Assembly (NCBI GenBank): GCA_024234395.1
Contig: JACKOH010000003.1
Location: forward strand, 372,001 to 436,000
Direction of reading: 5' to 3'
DNA: 64,000 nucleotides
Source: Pseudomonadales bacterium
GTDB lineage: Bacteria > Pseudomonadota > Gammaproteobacteria > Pseudomonadales > Pseudohongiellaceae
Below the pieces are notes generated by a model. It worked only from the letters and a program-made list of their open reading frames with translations. It was not told where the DNA came from and did not search any database. The translations under genes and the position numbers were made by a program. This document shows positions 1-9,924 of this stretch, in pieces (the stretch's first letter is position 1; every line of letters begins with the position of its first letter).

Positions 1-837
1 TACCACATAGTCACCCGGTACCGGGAAAGTGGCCTGGGTGGTCACTTGTTCCCAACCATTGCCGTCCTGCCGTCCGCTCTCACCGGCATCCTGCCGGTCT
101 CTTTCACGCCCGGTAATCCTGGCCTGATCGAATTCGGGCACAGCCGGTCCCTGATGAAGAATCCATTCGGTACCTACCGGGTAGATGAACCGGGGCAGTT
201 CCGGGTATTGCTCGCGCACGCCCCGGTCCTGCACATAGGCAGTCAAGGTAACCGGCTCACCAACCCTGGCGGTCAGACGGGAGGCATAAATGCCTTCCCG
301 GTCTGTGGACTCCATTCCGTTCGGATCGAAGCGAATTGCCGGGTTGGTGGAACCAAAGGCGGCGGGGTCAGGGCTCATCTCGTAAGAGGTCGAAGTGGCA
401 CGTCCGGGTACGGAATAGGTCTGGCCTCCTGAGGTCAGGGTCCATATCACTTCAGTACCTGCCATATCGGCAGGTACGGTCACCGCGAAAACACCACGTT
501 CCTGAATGCCCACGAAACCGCCCCGACGGTAAGTAGGGAAGTGAGTCGGTTGCGCACCGTCGAACCTGGCCGGTTCGAGCTTGTTATCGGGGCCCAGAGG
601 AATATCCAGGACATCTTCCCGATTCTGGTTTGCAAACCCGAAAACCAGTTGCACGGAACCATCCGGATTTCCTATCCAGCCGTTAAACATAGGCGCGATG
701 GGTTCACCGCTGGCCTTTCGTGAAGCTAGCGGAAAATCCCTCAGGTGTGCGGGTAACTGCGCATACAATGGCGCCGCCATCAGCCCCGAGAGCGCTACAG
801 CGAGCGCTCCGGAGGCAAATCGTCCTAATCTGCTCAT
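1..837 (-). CDS. Exported protein of unknown function, 3' end beyond the window
   Basis: An open frame of 279 codons runs from an ATG at 837 to the window edge without a stop, so the C-terminus is missing. It begins with a signal peptide (MSRLGRFASG, then a hydrophobic stretch ending near LYAQ at residues 24-27). The rest is a secreted, beta-rich sequence with few cysteines. I recognise no catalytic motif. The start is well supported: TAGGAG lies 7 nt upstream and overlaps the TAG stop of the preceding gene, so translation of the two is probably coupled. Being directly downstream of the cytochrome c/copper-monooxygenase fusion, it may be a periplasmic partner of that enzyme. That role is inference only. 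Confidence 0.75.
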   Translation of the reverse strand, partial: MSRLGRFASGALAVALSGLMAAPLYAQLPAHLRDFPLASRKASGEPIAPMFNGWIGNPDGSVQLVFGFANQNREDVLDIPLGPDNKLEPARFDGAQPTHFPTYRRGGFVGIQERGVFAVTVPADMAGTEVIWTLTSGGQTYSVPGRATSTSYEMSPDPAAFGSTNPAIRFDPNGMESTDREGIYASRLTARVGEPVTLTAYVQDRGVREQYPELPRFIYPVGTEWILHQGPAVPEFDQARITGRERDRQDAGESGRQDGNGWEQVTTQATFPVPGDYVV

Positions 838-847
838 CGATCGACTC

Positions 848-2170
848 CTAGCGGCTGGCCATATTACGCTGATCACGCTCTGCGCGTTGAGTCAGCTGTT
901 CTTCATAACCTTTCTCGTCCAGGTGCGTAATCGCGATCCAGGCGTGAGACATCTCATCGGTAGTCCGCTGGCCGGCTCCGACCCACTGATCCGGATCCGG
1001 ATTCCTGGGATTGTCGGCGGTATTGTCGTGCCAGGCAGTCAGAATGATGACTGCACCCGCCGGCAGCAGCGGCTGGTAGCCTTCCTCATAGGTATGGCTG
1101 TGATTCCAGCCGGCATTCCAGTTTGAAGCCTGGCTGATCACCTCCCGTCGACCGGTCTCCGGATAGAACACCTCCATGGTCATAGCCACACCGCGCAGAT
1201 GCATGTGCGGCTGCCAGCTGTCGATACGGACCGGGTGGTCAAATGAGTGGAAGCCCTGGGTCATCAGCTTGCCGTTGGGCGGAATCAGATAGTCGCCACC
1301 ACCATCGATGAAGTAGAGGCGCAGATCCTGCTCGTAGGCAGTCTCTTCGTTAAAGTTATCTTCTTCATCGTGGTACCAGATACCGACGGTAACCTGATCG
1401 TTGGGAACTGCAGTACCATTGGGGAAGTAGTGAATGCTCCAGCCAACTTTGGAATTGGCAGGTGCGGTACGACAGGCACCTTCAGGCACCTTTTCACCCA
1501 GCTTGCCTACAGCAAATTCCGAAAGACGACCTGATTGTATCCATTCACCATTTTCGTCCTGCACCATGAAGTGAGAATTGGCATGGTGAGTGGAACCGAT
1601 TGCTTCCTTGGAAGGCAGGGTCTCCACAGCCTTGATACAACGGCTTTCGGTGATACCCGAATCCACTTCCGGTTCCCACCACAGATCCTGTCCGGCCGCC
1701 GGAACGTCCCACGCAGTAGATTTGATCACGTGATCAGGTGGACCGAGTTCTGCAGCCAGTCTCCATTCACCGACCGGAGGAAATTCCTTGGGTGGGGGCA
1801 GGTCTTCCGGATTACCCAGGGGAGATCCGGCATCGACCCATGCCACGATAGTGTCGATCTCGTCCTGGCTCAGACGCCAGTCATTCTTCAGCTCCTGGAT
1901 ACCGATATCCGCGTCATACTGGTACGGCGGCATCTCTCGCTCTGCCACTTTCATACGGATCAGTGGCGCCCATGGGCGTACTTCTTCATAGCTGGTGAAA
2001 GACATGGGTCCGATCTGACCCGGCTGGTGACAGATCTGGCAGTTATCCTGGATGATCCTGGACACTTCATTGGCATAAGTGGGGTGGTCAACAGCCTGTT
2101 CAGCAGCGCCGGCCAGGGCAGGCAACAGAGCTGCTGCAGAGAACAGCCCCAGCAAATGGGTCTTCTTCAT
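848..2170 (-). CDS. Exported cytochrome c fused to a PHM-like copper monooxygenase domain
   Basis: The 440-residue product has a signal peptide (residues 1-22), a cytochrome c domain with one heme motif CQICH at 44-48 and a candidate axial Met in the MPP motif at 80. A C-terminal part resembles type II copper, ascorbate-dependent monooxygenases of the peptidylglycine hydroxylating family. Copper-ligand-like motifs are in the expected order: HH at 195-196, His247 (SIHYF), HMH at 322-324 and Met407 (DEMSHAW). The domain fusion suggests a periplasmic copper oxygenase fed by its own heme domain. The substrate is unknown. The start has GAGGAG 6 nt upstream. The next gene starts 10 nt after its stop, so the pair is likely an operon. 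Confidence 0.85.
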   Translation of the reverse strand: MKKTHLLGLFSAAALLPALAGAAEQAVDHPTYANEVSRIIQDNCQICHQPGQIGPMSFTSYEEVRPWAPLIRMKVAEREMPPYQYDADIGIQELKNDWRLSQDEIDTIVAWVDAGSPLGNPEDLPPPKEFPPVGEWRLAAELGPPDHVIKSTAWDVPAAGQDLWWEPEVDSGITESRCIKAVETLPSKEAIGSTHHANSHFMVQDENGEWIQSGRLSEFAVGKLGEKVPEGACRTAPANSKVGWSIHYFPNGTAVPNDQVTVGIWYHDEEDNFNEETAYEQDLRLYFIDGGGDYLIPPNGKLMTQGFHSFDHPVRIDSWQPHMHLRGVAMTMEVFYPETGRREVISQASNWNAGWNHSHTYEEGYQPLLPAGAVIILTAWHDNTADNPRNPDPDQWVGAGQRTTDEMSHAWIAITHLDEKGYEEQLTQRAERDQRNMASR

Positions 2171-2556
2171 GGTTTACTCCTCGTAAAGTCAACTGACTCA
2201 AGCACTACGCTACTGCGGGTGGACATTCCCAGCGTAAAAAAAACGCTCGGCGTAGTCGGTCTGATGTGCAGGCCGACACTGCCAAACGTTGCTCGGGGCT
2301 AAGACTATCAGGATTGAGTGAAGCAAATTGTAATAATGTTTCACAGCAATGCCCGATTATGGGGCATTTTTTAACCAACCGTTATGCGGAGGATTCCGCC
2401 CGGGTTCCCGGGTCGACAATGTCAGGAATTTCGTCCCTTGTCGGGATATTCACCGACAGCCCGGAAGGTAGCAGCCGGTTGGAGAATTTGACCACTCCAG
2501 CAGGCCCGGATGGATGGTAACTCTGTCACATGGAATTAATTAAACCTGCCCCCTGA
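2171..2556. other. Intergenic region between two minus-strand genes
   Basis: No convincing coding frame. It contains a short inverted repeat AGCGT-A-run-ACGCT near 2234-2248 and a plus-strand terminator-like hairpin at 2348-2372 (listed separately). The minus-strand promoter of the cytochrome gene should lie in the part nearest 2170, but I cannot place -35/-10 boxes with confidence. Confidence 0.5.
2348..2372 (+). terminator. Orphan rho-independent terminator-like hairpin on the plus strand
   Basis: AATGCCC (2348-2354) pairs with GGGCATT (2362-2368) and is followed on the plus strand by a run of six T (2367-2372). There is no run of T on the minus-strand side, so it would stop plus-strand transcripts. 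No plus-strand gene lies upstream; either a small RNA ends here or the structure is fortuitous. Confidence 0.4.
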
Positions 2557-5500
2557 TCAGGGCTCCACTTCCGCATTCGCTATCGCCACCAGCTGCAGCA
2601 GAATGGGACTGTCGCTAACAAGCTTGAACTGGAGCGTATAGAGTCCTCCGAGTACTGAGGCAGCGGGTATATTCAGTACCGCATTGGCAAGGTCGAATCC
2701 GTTCTCACGTGGTACCGGTATCCGGATGTTGCGTAACCGGAAATCGGTCAGTTCGAAAATGACCGGTTCAATGCCTCGCAGTTCTATTACCAGGTCCAGA
2801 AAATCGGCACCGACATGGACTGCCGGTACGGTAAGGATGCCATCGTCGTAAACCGCAAGCGTTGGAACCAGCCTGTCGCCAGTCAGTTCGTCAGTCTGAG
2901 GATCGCGATCAGCAAGGTATTCGTCACCGTTGCTGAAGCCATCGTCATCCGCATCGAGGTCGTCATCCGCCAGCAGCGGATTCAGCCCATTGTCGGTCTC
3001 CCATCCGTCAGGCATGCCGTCATCATCCGAGTCGCCATCGTTGGCACGGGTTCCCGCCTGAAACTCGGCAAGATTGTTCAGCCCGTCCGCATCCCGGTCC
3101 AGCAGCGCATCGTCGCTGGCGGGATTCAGACCATTGGCCAGTTCATAACCATCAGAAAGGCCGTCATTATCGGAATCGATTGAGTCAGCCAGCACCGAAG
3201 TCAGCACATAGCCAAGATAAAACTCCCTGGTGGCAGGCGAACTGGTCATGGCCACCACATTGAAGTCATCGTCAACGTTCTGAAACAGGGTTCCCTGATT
3301 GAGCGCCTTTAACTGAATGAGCTCACTGGCGCCTGGCTGCAGACTGCCAAGCTCACAGGTAAGCAGACTGGCGACCGCGGTACACTCCCCGTCCGATACG
3401 CTGAAATCCATCAGCGTCAGCCCGGCTGGTAACTGATGCGTCACCTGAACGGAATCGGCACTGATTGCGGCGGCCCCAACGGTCGGCGCCAGATTGGTTA
3501 CTTCCACGCCATAGCTGACTTCATCGCCTGCCGAAACCAGGTCGGCTGATGCGATAACGTCAAGTGCCAGTGAAGCCAGATTACTGACGCTGATCTGTGC
3601 GCTCTGACACCCCTGGGCGCCCAGGTCGTCGGTGACGCACACCGTGACGGTTCTCGTGCCAGGCGATTGAAACACGTGATTGGCAGTGATAACACCCGGG
3701 GATCCCTCGTTAACCGGCGCCACAACCAGGGCCTTTCCTTCGTCAAGTGGTCCCCGCTGCGAGCTGGTTCCATCACCCCAATTTATGGACACGAAGTGCT
3801 GCTCGACGAGCTGTGGTTTTATTTCGTCATCGTAAAAACTGGCCAGCAGACTGAAATTAAAGCCGGTCGCAGCAGACTCGAGCCCCAGCAACTCCAATTT
3901 CGGTGGGTCGTTGACACCGGTAATCTGCAGTTCAATGGTTGCAGCTGAAGAGCTCAATACTCCATCATCGGCAATAAAAGTAAAACTGTCAGTGCCGTGA
4001 AAATCACTGTCCGGCTGATACTGATAGCTGGCGCCAGTGCCCGTCAGGGTGCCATGCAATGGCGCTTCGACAATCTCATAGGTCAGCACATCCAGTGGAT
4101 TGACATCGTCACTGCCTATCACACCATCCGGGTCATCAGCAGTCAGCCCAATATCGACAACCTGATCTTCAAGTCCGCTAAAGCTGGCAGGATACGCTTC
4201 CGGGGGCCGGTAGTTTCTGGCCACGTTGATGGCAATCTGGGCCGCCTCGCTGCTGGCCAGGCCGTCAGACGCCCGGAACAGGAAAGAGTCGGTATCGCTG
4301 TGGAACGCAAAGTCCGACACATAGGTGACAGTGGCGGAACTGTCGGAGATGTCTTTGAGCGGCGAAGTCTCAAAGACATGCACAAAACTCTCTGCCTGAT
4401 CGACTATATAAAAACGCGTGGAGTTGACACTGACAGTCTTCGGACTGTCGAAGTTACCCAACAGAAACCCCGGTTCAGTACCCTGATTGATGCCTGTACC
4501 GGTAGAGATCGCCTCGCCGGCGAAACTGCCATCGGGAGCAAACCGCTGAATGCGCCGATTGGCATAATCGGCCACGTAGAGGATATCGTTCGGATCCAGG
4601 GCAAGGTGCAAGGGTGTGCTGAACTGACCCTGGCCGTCGCCATCGCTGCCGGTAGTAACAAAGCAGGTCGTATCGGTGCAGCTGTATCCTTTGCTGCGCT
4701 GTCTGGTTTCGTCACAGGCATTGTTGGAACTGCTGTCGCATTTACCCAGCCAGCCCACGTATTCGCCAGGCACAAAAACTTCACTATCATTAAACAGCGA
4801 GGGTCCGAACTTGTGGATCTTGTCTGCGCAACTGTCCGCCACATACAGATTGCTGTCTGAATCGATTTCGATGGTGAATCCGGAGCGAGAGTTCACCGCC
4901 GTGCAACTGGTCAGAAACTGTTCTCCGTCCATAAGGGCGCCGAGGTATTCGTTGGCACCACCCCCGTCACGGATATCGAAGACAAACACCCTTCGCTTGT
5001 CGGTCACAAAGACTATGCCCTGCTGGCTGTCCACTCTGGCATAAACCAGCGATCCCGGACTGATCTGTGGAGCCGAACCGTAATTGAATTTCCAGGAGGT
5101 ATCACACTGAGTGCTGTTGGTACCGAAGTCGGTGGAACAGCGTTTGAGAAACAGGTCGGTGCTGCTGCCGCTTCCAACCCGGTCACTGAAATAGATGTGC
5201 CCGTCGCGATCGAGAACAAACTGCTCCAGGGTATTACTGTTCATGGACACCTGCCCGAGGTAGTTGCCGTCTCTATCCCATTTGGAAACCCGAGGATTGA
5301 CTTGACCCACTGACGAGCTGACGTTGCAGGTCCAGTAGTGATCGAAGATATACTGAGTGCCATCGTCGGTAACATGCAGATATATCGGTTCGAACACCGC
5401 ATCCCAGCGGATCCGGTCGGGAGAGCAATAGTTCTGAAAAACCCATTTGGAGCGGGGCGAGGCAGTCAGGAAACCTTCTCCAAACGGACCTTCCGGACGG

Positions 5501-7047
5501 GTTCTGTAATCTTCAATAAAAAACGGATACAGCGGCGCAATAAACTGACCGTGCTCAGGCTGTTGCACGATCCTGAAGCTGAGCGGATCGGTGCGGTCAT
5601 CGACGATGTCTGCGTCGTTGCCGGTCAGCACGATGTCGACCGGCCTGGCAGTCAGTGTGTTCACCGTGGCTGGTGTGGCGACCGGCGCTGTGTTGGTACC
5701 TGGCTGTTTTACGGTAATAAGCTGGCTCCGGTCAGTCATGTTGCCGCTGAAATCAACGGCCCGCCAGATGACCTCGGTACGGGAATTGACTGGAAAGTAC
5801 ACCGGACTGTCGTTACTGACCAGTGGCTTGGAATCCGCCAGGTCAACGACCAGCGGTACCCCCAGATCGATTTCCTCTCTGTTTAAACCCGCACCGGGTG
5901 ACTCGATAACCCGGCCTGCGGGTGGAACCATGATAGGTGCCTGGCTGTCCTCGACCACAATGGTCTGCTGCAGCGTCGCCGAATTGGACTGATAGGCGGG
6001 ATTGGGGCCCAGATCCCGGACTGTCCAGGTCAGCGTCGAAGTTCCCAGGGGAAACAGTACCGGAGCATCCGAGGAAAGCGAATAGTCCCTGCCACAGGGG
6101 TCACTGGCGGAGATGGTATCGAACAACTGGTCCTTTACGCGCTGGTAACTGGTGCCGCCAAAGTCCGTGGCTTCCAGGATTAACACCGGCGCGGTGGTGG
6201 CGATCAGTGGATCCCGTACATCGAAAACGGAGAACCGTTGAATATGCTCGGGCCTTGCATTGATCACACTGACAACACCGGTGTCAGTCGAATAATCGAT
6301 CAGCGTCAGACCTGCTTCAATCGCAATATTGGCCAGGGTTTCATTGATCTGTTCCTGGAAGGTGGCCTGCCTGGCTGCCTGTGCAGCACTATCGTCGCCC
6401 AGACTGGTGACTGACTTGCCGTACTTGACATTGGTAATACCATAGATAACTACCGGCATGACAATATCGAACAACGGTGAAATCTGGGTCTCAGCCTGCC
6501 ACTGGAAATAGTGATTCCCGGCCGGGAACAATACCGTCTGAGACTGATTCGTGCGGGCCAGTTGCACGGGACCCAGGCTGGAAACACTGACAGTCACATC
6601 GGTATTCGCATGACTGACGGTTGGCGAACCCAATGGCCCCCAATTCGACACCAGTGGCAGGATATCCCAGATACCCAACAGGTTTTTGTACTCTGCCTCG
6701 GACTGCGGCAGCGTCATTCGGTAGTAACACTGGTCCGCCGAGTTCGGCATGACTCCCAGATCTGCGGGTGCGGTAAACGGAGCCCGGATGTACTTGAGTG
6801 CTATGTTGGTCCCGTAGGTCACCAGTTCGGCGGCATCAGAGACACCGGGAGCCGGAGTCAATGACACTGGAAGCGCCAGATTGTGGGTGCCGATCAGGGC
6901 GATAATATTGTTGCGCAAATCCTGGTTGTCATCGGCCCGTCCGGTGGGAGAGAAGGCCAGGATTGCCAGACAGAGCGAGGCGCAACAGCATCGCCGTCGC
7001 ACTCCCGCTCGCCGCAGGGGTCTGTCATCACACTTCATCTTCAGCAT
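2557..7047 (-). CDS. Very large exported multidomain surface protein (HYR/Ig-like, NHL-like, cadherin-like, TSP3-type repeats)
   Basis: A 1496-residue protein with an N-terminal signal peptide (Arg-rich region, then CCASLCLAILAF, cleavage near residue 38). The N-terminal half has hyalin/Ig-like repeats (for example around residues 260-460). The middle has NHL/beta-propeller-like segments (LYVADYANRRIQRF), with several cysteine pairs nearby. A cadherin-like VCBS-type domain lies near 940-1050 (FTFIADDG). A DUF11-like Ig segment follows. Next come acidic calcium-binding thrombospondin type 3-like repeats rich in DxDxDG (about 1285-1395), and a final beta domain. Such architectures are usual for calcium-stabilised cell-surface or secreted adhesins and structural proteins. 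No sortase, autotransporter or typical type I secretion signal is evident. It stands alone, 71 nt downstream of the gamma-glutamyltransferase gene. Confidence 0.8.
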   Translation of the reverse strand: MLKMKCDDRPLRRAGVRRRCCCASLCLAILAFSPTGRADDNQDLRNNIIALIGTHNLALPVSLTPAPGVSDAAELVTYGTNIALKYIRAPFTAPADLGVMPNSADQCYYRMTLPQSEAEYKNLLGIWDILPLVSNWGPLGSPTVSHANTDVTVSVSSLGPVQLARTNQSQTVLFPAGNHYFQWQAETQISPLFDIVMPVVIYGITNVKYGKSVTSLGDDSAAQAARQATFQEQINETLANIAIEAGLTLIDYSTDTGVVSVINARPEHIQRFSVFDVRDPLIATTAPVLILEATDFGGTSYQRVKDQLFDTISASDPCGRDYSLSSDAPVLFPLGTSTLTWTVRDLGPNPAYQSNSATLQQTIVVEDSQAPIMVPPAGRVIESPGAGLNREEIDLGVPLVVDLADSKPLVSNDSPVYFPVNSRTEVIWRAVDFSGNMTDRSQLITVKQPGTNTAPVATPATVNTLTARPVDIVLTGNDADIVDDRTDPLSFRIVQQPEHGQFIAPLYPFFIEDYRTRPEGPFGEGFLTASPRSKWVFQNYCSPDRIRWDAVFEPIYLHVTDDGTQYIFDHYWTCNVSSSVGQVNPRVSKWDRDGNYLGQVSMNSNTLEQFVLDRDGHIYFSDRVGSGSSTDLFLKRCSTDFGTNSTQCDTSWKFNYGSAPQISPGSLVYARVDSQQGIVFVTDKRRVFVFDIRDGGGANEYLGALMDGEQFLTSCTAVNSRSGFTIEIDSDSNLYVADSCADKIHKFGPSLFNDSEVFVPGEYVGWLGKCDSSSNNACDETRQRSKGYSCTDTTCFVTTGSDGDGQGQFSTPLHLALDPNDILYVADYANRRIQRFAPDGSFAGEAISTGTGINQGTEPGFLLGNFDSPKTVSVNSTRFYIVDQAESFVHVFETSPLKDISDSSATVTYVSDFAFHSDTDSFLFRASDGLASSEAAQIAINVARNYRPPEAYPASFSGLEDQVVDIGLTADDPDGVIGSDDVNPLDVLTYEIVEAPLHGTLTGTGASYQYQPDSDFHGTDSFTFIADDGVLSSSAATIELQITGVNDPPKLELLGLESAATGFNFSLLASFYDDEIKPQLVEQHFVSINWGDGTSSQRGPLDEGKALVVAPVNEGSPGVITANHVFQSPGTRTVTVCVTDDLGAQGCQSAQISVSNLASLALDVIASADLVSAGDEVSYGVEVTNLAPTVGAAAISADSVQVTHQLPAGLTLMDFSVSDGECTAVASLLTCELGSLQPGASELIQLKALNQGTLFQNVDDDFNVVAMTSSPATREFYLGYVLTSVLADSIDSDNDGLSDGYELANGLNPASDDALLDRDADGLNNLAEFQAGTRANDGDSDDDGMPDGWETDNGLNPLLADDDLDADDDGFSNGDEYLADRDPQTDELTGDRLVPTLAVYDDGILTVPAVHVGADFLDLVIELRGIEPVIFELTDFRLRNIRIPVPRENGFDLANAVLNIPAASVLGGLYTLQFKLVSDSPILLQLVAIANAEVEP

Positions 7048-7118
7048 TGTCCGTTGCCCCTGCGACGCAATCCCGGGTCACCACATTGAAGCGTAGTCAG
7101 GCTTAATCCTGACTGCTC

Positions 7119-8969
7119 TTACCAGCCGACCGCCTGGCCATCCTTGCGATGGTCGGAACCAGCCCGATAGACCCCGTTGACCGGGTGGTCCTCGTCGATA
7201 CTCTGCTGGTCAAATACCGGTTCAGGAAGGCTGGGATCCCGGGTAAACAGGATCCCCTGATAACCACCGACCGCGCTGCCATCGACACTGCGCAACCGAT
7301 GTCCCCTGGCAGACAGGGCAGGGCCGACCAGACTGTACAGTGCATCTTCCAGGGAAAGCACATTGCTGTTCTGATTGTGGGTAAAGCGTGCCGCGTCGGT
7401 GGTCATCTGCACATTCATGCCGAGATCGATCACGTTGACCATATGCTGGGCATGGGTTTCCGGTTGCACCGAGCCCCCCATGTTGCCGAATGTCATCAGC
7501 GGCTCACCGTCCCTAGTAACGAATCCGGCAATGATCGAATGAAAGGGACGTTTGTGTGGAGCAACGACGTTCGGATGGCCTTCATCCAGGGTAAAAGCCA
7601 CGCCACGGTTATGCAGAATCATGCCGTAAGGTGGAATCGTGACACCGCTGCCGTAAACGGAAAAGACACTGTGGATGAGTGACACCATATTGCCCCAGCG
7701 ATCGGCGGAAGTGAGGTAGATGGTTCCGCCGTCCAGACCGCCTTTAACCGAAGGTTCCGAGGCTTTTGCCATATCGATACGATTGCACAGGGTGGCCGCG
7801 TAGGATTTTGACAATAACCGGTCAATCGGCACATCGGCAAACTTCGGGTCGGCGTTATAAGCCTGCAGGTCTGAATAGGCGAGTTTTTTGGCCTCTACCA
7901 GCATGTGCCAGTAATCGGCATTTGATGGACCCAGCGCCGCCAGATTGACCTCATGAACCGGTGCGCAGACCTCCAGAATGTTCAGCATTTCCAGCGCCGC
8001 GAAGCCCTGTCCCGGTGGCGGCAGCTCGTGGACGGTATAGCCGTGATAGTCGGTGGAAATCGGCTCAATCCATTCGGAACGAAACTCGGCGAGATCCTCG
8101 TGAGTCATCACCCCGCCTTCGCTCTGCACTTTGGCGACAATGGCATCGGCAATCGGTCCCCGGTAAAACGCATCGCGTCCCTGCTGCTGAAGCAGGTGCA
8201 GTGCGTCAGCCAGATCCGGATTGCGGATCACGCTGTAGAGCGGAGGTACCTGTCCATCGTCGAGAAATACAGCCGCTGAATCGGGGTCGCTGTTCAGCTT
8301 TTCCTGGACGCTCAACAGATCGCGGTGACGTCGTTCAGCCTGGCCCCAGCCCTCTTCGGCCAGCTGCGCAGCCCGCGCCAGGGTTTCCTGGAACCCTAGC
8401 GTTCCGAACCTTTCCAGCAGTGCGTCATAACCGGAAACGGCTCCCGGCACGGTAGCGGCATTGACGCCGCGTCCCGGTATCTGCTGCACACCCAACTGTT
8501 CCTTGAAGAACGCCGGAGTCCAGCCCGCCGGTGCCCAGCCGGCCGAGTTGAGGGCGTAGAGCTTTTTATCCCGGGCACTCCAGACCAGCGCAAACAGATC
8601 CCCGGCCAGACCGGTGTCATTCTGGGATGTGACATCCAGTACCGCCGCAGCCGCCACAGCGGCGTCGATGGCGTTACCGCCCTGTTGCAGTATCTCCAGC
8701 CCGGCCTGCGCCGCCAGCGGGTCGCTGGTAGCCACCATGCCGTGACGGGCCAGCACTTCCGAACGGCCCTGGGCAAGCCAACCCTGCCCTCTGGATCCCG
8801 GAGCGGCGACCACTGTTGCCGCAGGATTGGGTGAGTCGGACGTGGGGATTCCGAAAGGATGGTCGGACTGGGCAAGTGTGGCTGGATTACCGAAGACAAG
8901 GAGCAGGGGTAGTGGCAAAAGCGTTCGGACCCAGCGATTCGGGTTGCAGGACACACCTTGTGAAAACAT
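7119..8969 (-). CDS. ggt: Gamma-glutamyltransferase, exported
   Basis: A 616-residue Ntn-hydrolase of the gamma-glutamyltranspeptidase family, which self-cleaves and transfers or hydrolyses the gamma-glutamyl group of glutathione and related peptides in the periplasm. A hydrophobic signal sequence lies at residues 15-34. The large-subunit part has the family's GGNAIDAAVA motif at 97-106 and later ELPPPGQG. The predicted autocleavage site and nucleophile is Thr416 in GGTIYLTSAD, matching the T-x-x-x-[ST]-x-x-D pattern. The usual His two residues after the Thr is replaced by Tyr, as in more distant family members. FGNMGG lies in the C-terminal subunit. The exact substrate is uncertain. Confidence 0.93.
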   Translation of the reverse strand: MFSQGVSCNPNRWVRTLLPLPLLLVFGNPATLAQSDHPFGIPTSDSPNPAATVVAAPGSRGQGWLAQGRSEVLARHGMVATSDPLAAQAGLEILQQGGNAIDAAVAAAAVLDVTSQNDTGLAGDLFALVWSARDKKLYALNSAGWAPAGWTPAFFKEQLGVQQIPGRGVNAATVPGAVSGYDALLERFGTLGFQETLARAAQLAEEGWGQAERRHRDLLSVQEKLNSDPDSAAVFLDDGQVPPLYSVIRNPDLADALHLLQQQGRDAFYRGPIADAIVAKVQSEGGVMTHEDLAEFRSEWIEPISTDYHGYTVHELPPPGQGFAALEMLNILEVCAPVHEVNLAALGPSNADYWHMLVEAKKLAYSDLQAYNADPKFADVPIDRLLSKSYAATLCNRIDMAKASEPSVKGGLDGGTIYLTSADRWGNMVSLIHSVFSVYGSGVTIPPYGMILHNRGVAFTLDEGHPNVVAPHKRPFHSIIAGFVTRDGEPLMTFGNMGGSVQPETHAQHMVNVIDLGMNVQMTTDAARFTHNQNSNVLSLEDALYSLVGPALSARGHRLRSVDGSAVGGYQGILFTRDPSLPEPVFDQQSIDEDHPVNGVYRAGSDHRKDGQAVGW

Positions 8970-9387
8970 GGGAATTTCTCTTGGTTATTATCGATGGTCC
9001 CTTAATCTTACAGTTTTCGCGCAGTGCGTAAAGCGGTGATTTTCCTGCTGCAGAGACTTCTGCAACGAGTTGCGGCCCCGGTCAGCTTCTCAATCCAGTT
9101 GAAAACTATTAAGCTTGAGCGCGGTGTGCGTATCGTTGCCTTTCTGTTTCCAGGCATGGCCCAACCTGGCTTTTCGAAGTCGGGACCAGCGGGTACCTGT
9201 GGTAAATGGCAAGCAGTCAGAGGTTTGACAATTGCGTGAAAAGCCCGGCGACTGAAGCTGGAGAAGATCATTAAAAAGCGACGATGGTCTATTTTTCCAG
9301 AGACACGCAATGAACCACGCATCCATACTCATCATCAGAACTCACCACTGCGCTTCACGCCAATAACAATAAGAAATGAGGTTCGCC
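8970..9387. other. Intergenic region
   Basis: About 420 nt between divergent genes, with no frame of coding character on either strand and no strong hairpin. It should carry the promoters of the gamma-glutamyltransferase and cupin genes, which I cannot place reliably. Confidence 0.4.
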
Positions 9388-9924
9388 ATGCGATTACCAA
9401 GTCTGCTCATCAGCATCATCAGCTTAATGCCACTCACCCCGCTTTTCGCACAAAACCCGTTCGGAGATGTTTCCAATGAACCGCGTCCTTCCGAGTATCT
9501 GCTCTGGAGCGCAGAGACGGTAGCCAGCATCAAGGCTGAACTCGAGCAGGGACTTAAGGATGGCAACGGCATCTGGGGAACAGGCTTTATCTACAAACGT
9601 GTGCTGCAAGCCGCTGATCACCGACCGCACAACATGTCCATCGTACTCCGCTCCGGTTACACACAGCCGGAGATTCACGAACTGAAGTGGGACATGTACG
9701 TGATTCTGGATGGCTCAGGCACGGCACGCATGGGAGGTGAGCGTATCGGCTGGATAGACGGCCTGCCACCGGAACAGCAGCATCCCGAATTACAGGGCTA
9801 CAGGGAATTCCAGGTCACCAAAGGCGACATTATGCACGTGCCAGCCCGCGTGTGGCATCAACTGGTGACAGAAGAAGGTTCGTCGATCACTTATGCCCTG
9901 ATCAATATTATGGAAGAGGAGTGA
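9388..9924 (+). CDS. Exported cupin-domain protein
   Basis: A 178-residue protein with a signal peptide (MRLPSLLISIISLMPL, ending at LFAQ). A single cupin beta-barrel follows. The first cupin motif is around HELKWDMYVILDGSG, the second around GDIMHVPARVWHQL, which supplies a likely metal-binding His. Small secreted cupins of this kind are poorly characterised; metal or small-ligand binding is plausible. I chose ATG 9388 because GAGG sits 5 nt upstream of it. An in-frame ATG at 9376 would add four residues and has no better site. No operon partner. Confidence 0.8.
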   Translation: MRLPSLLISIISLMPLTPLFAQNPFGDVSNEPRPSEYLLWSAETVASIKAELEQGLKDGNGIWGTGFIYKRVLQAADHRPHNMSIVLRSGYTQPEIHELKWDMYVILDGSGTARMGGERIGWIDGLPPEQQHPELQGYREFQVTKGDIMHVPARVWHQLVTEEGSSITYALINIMEEE

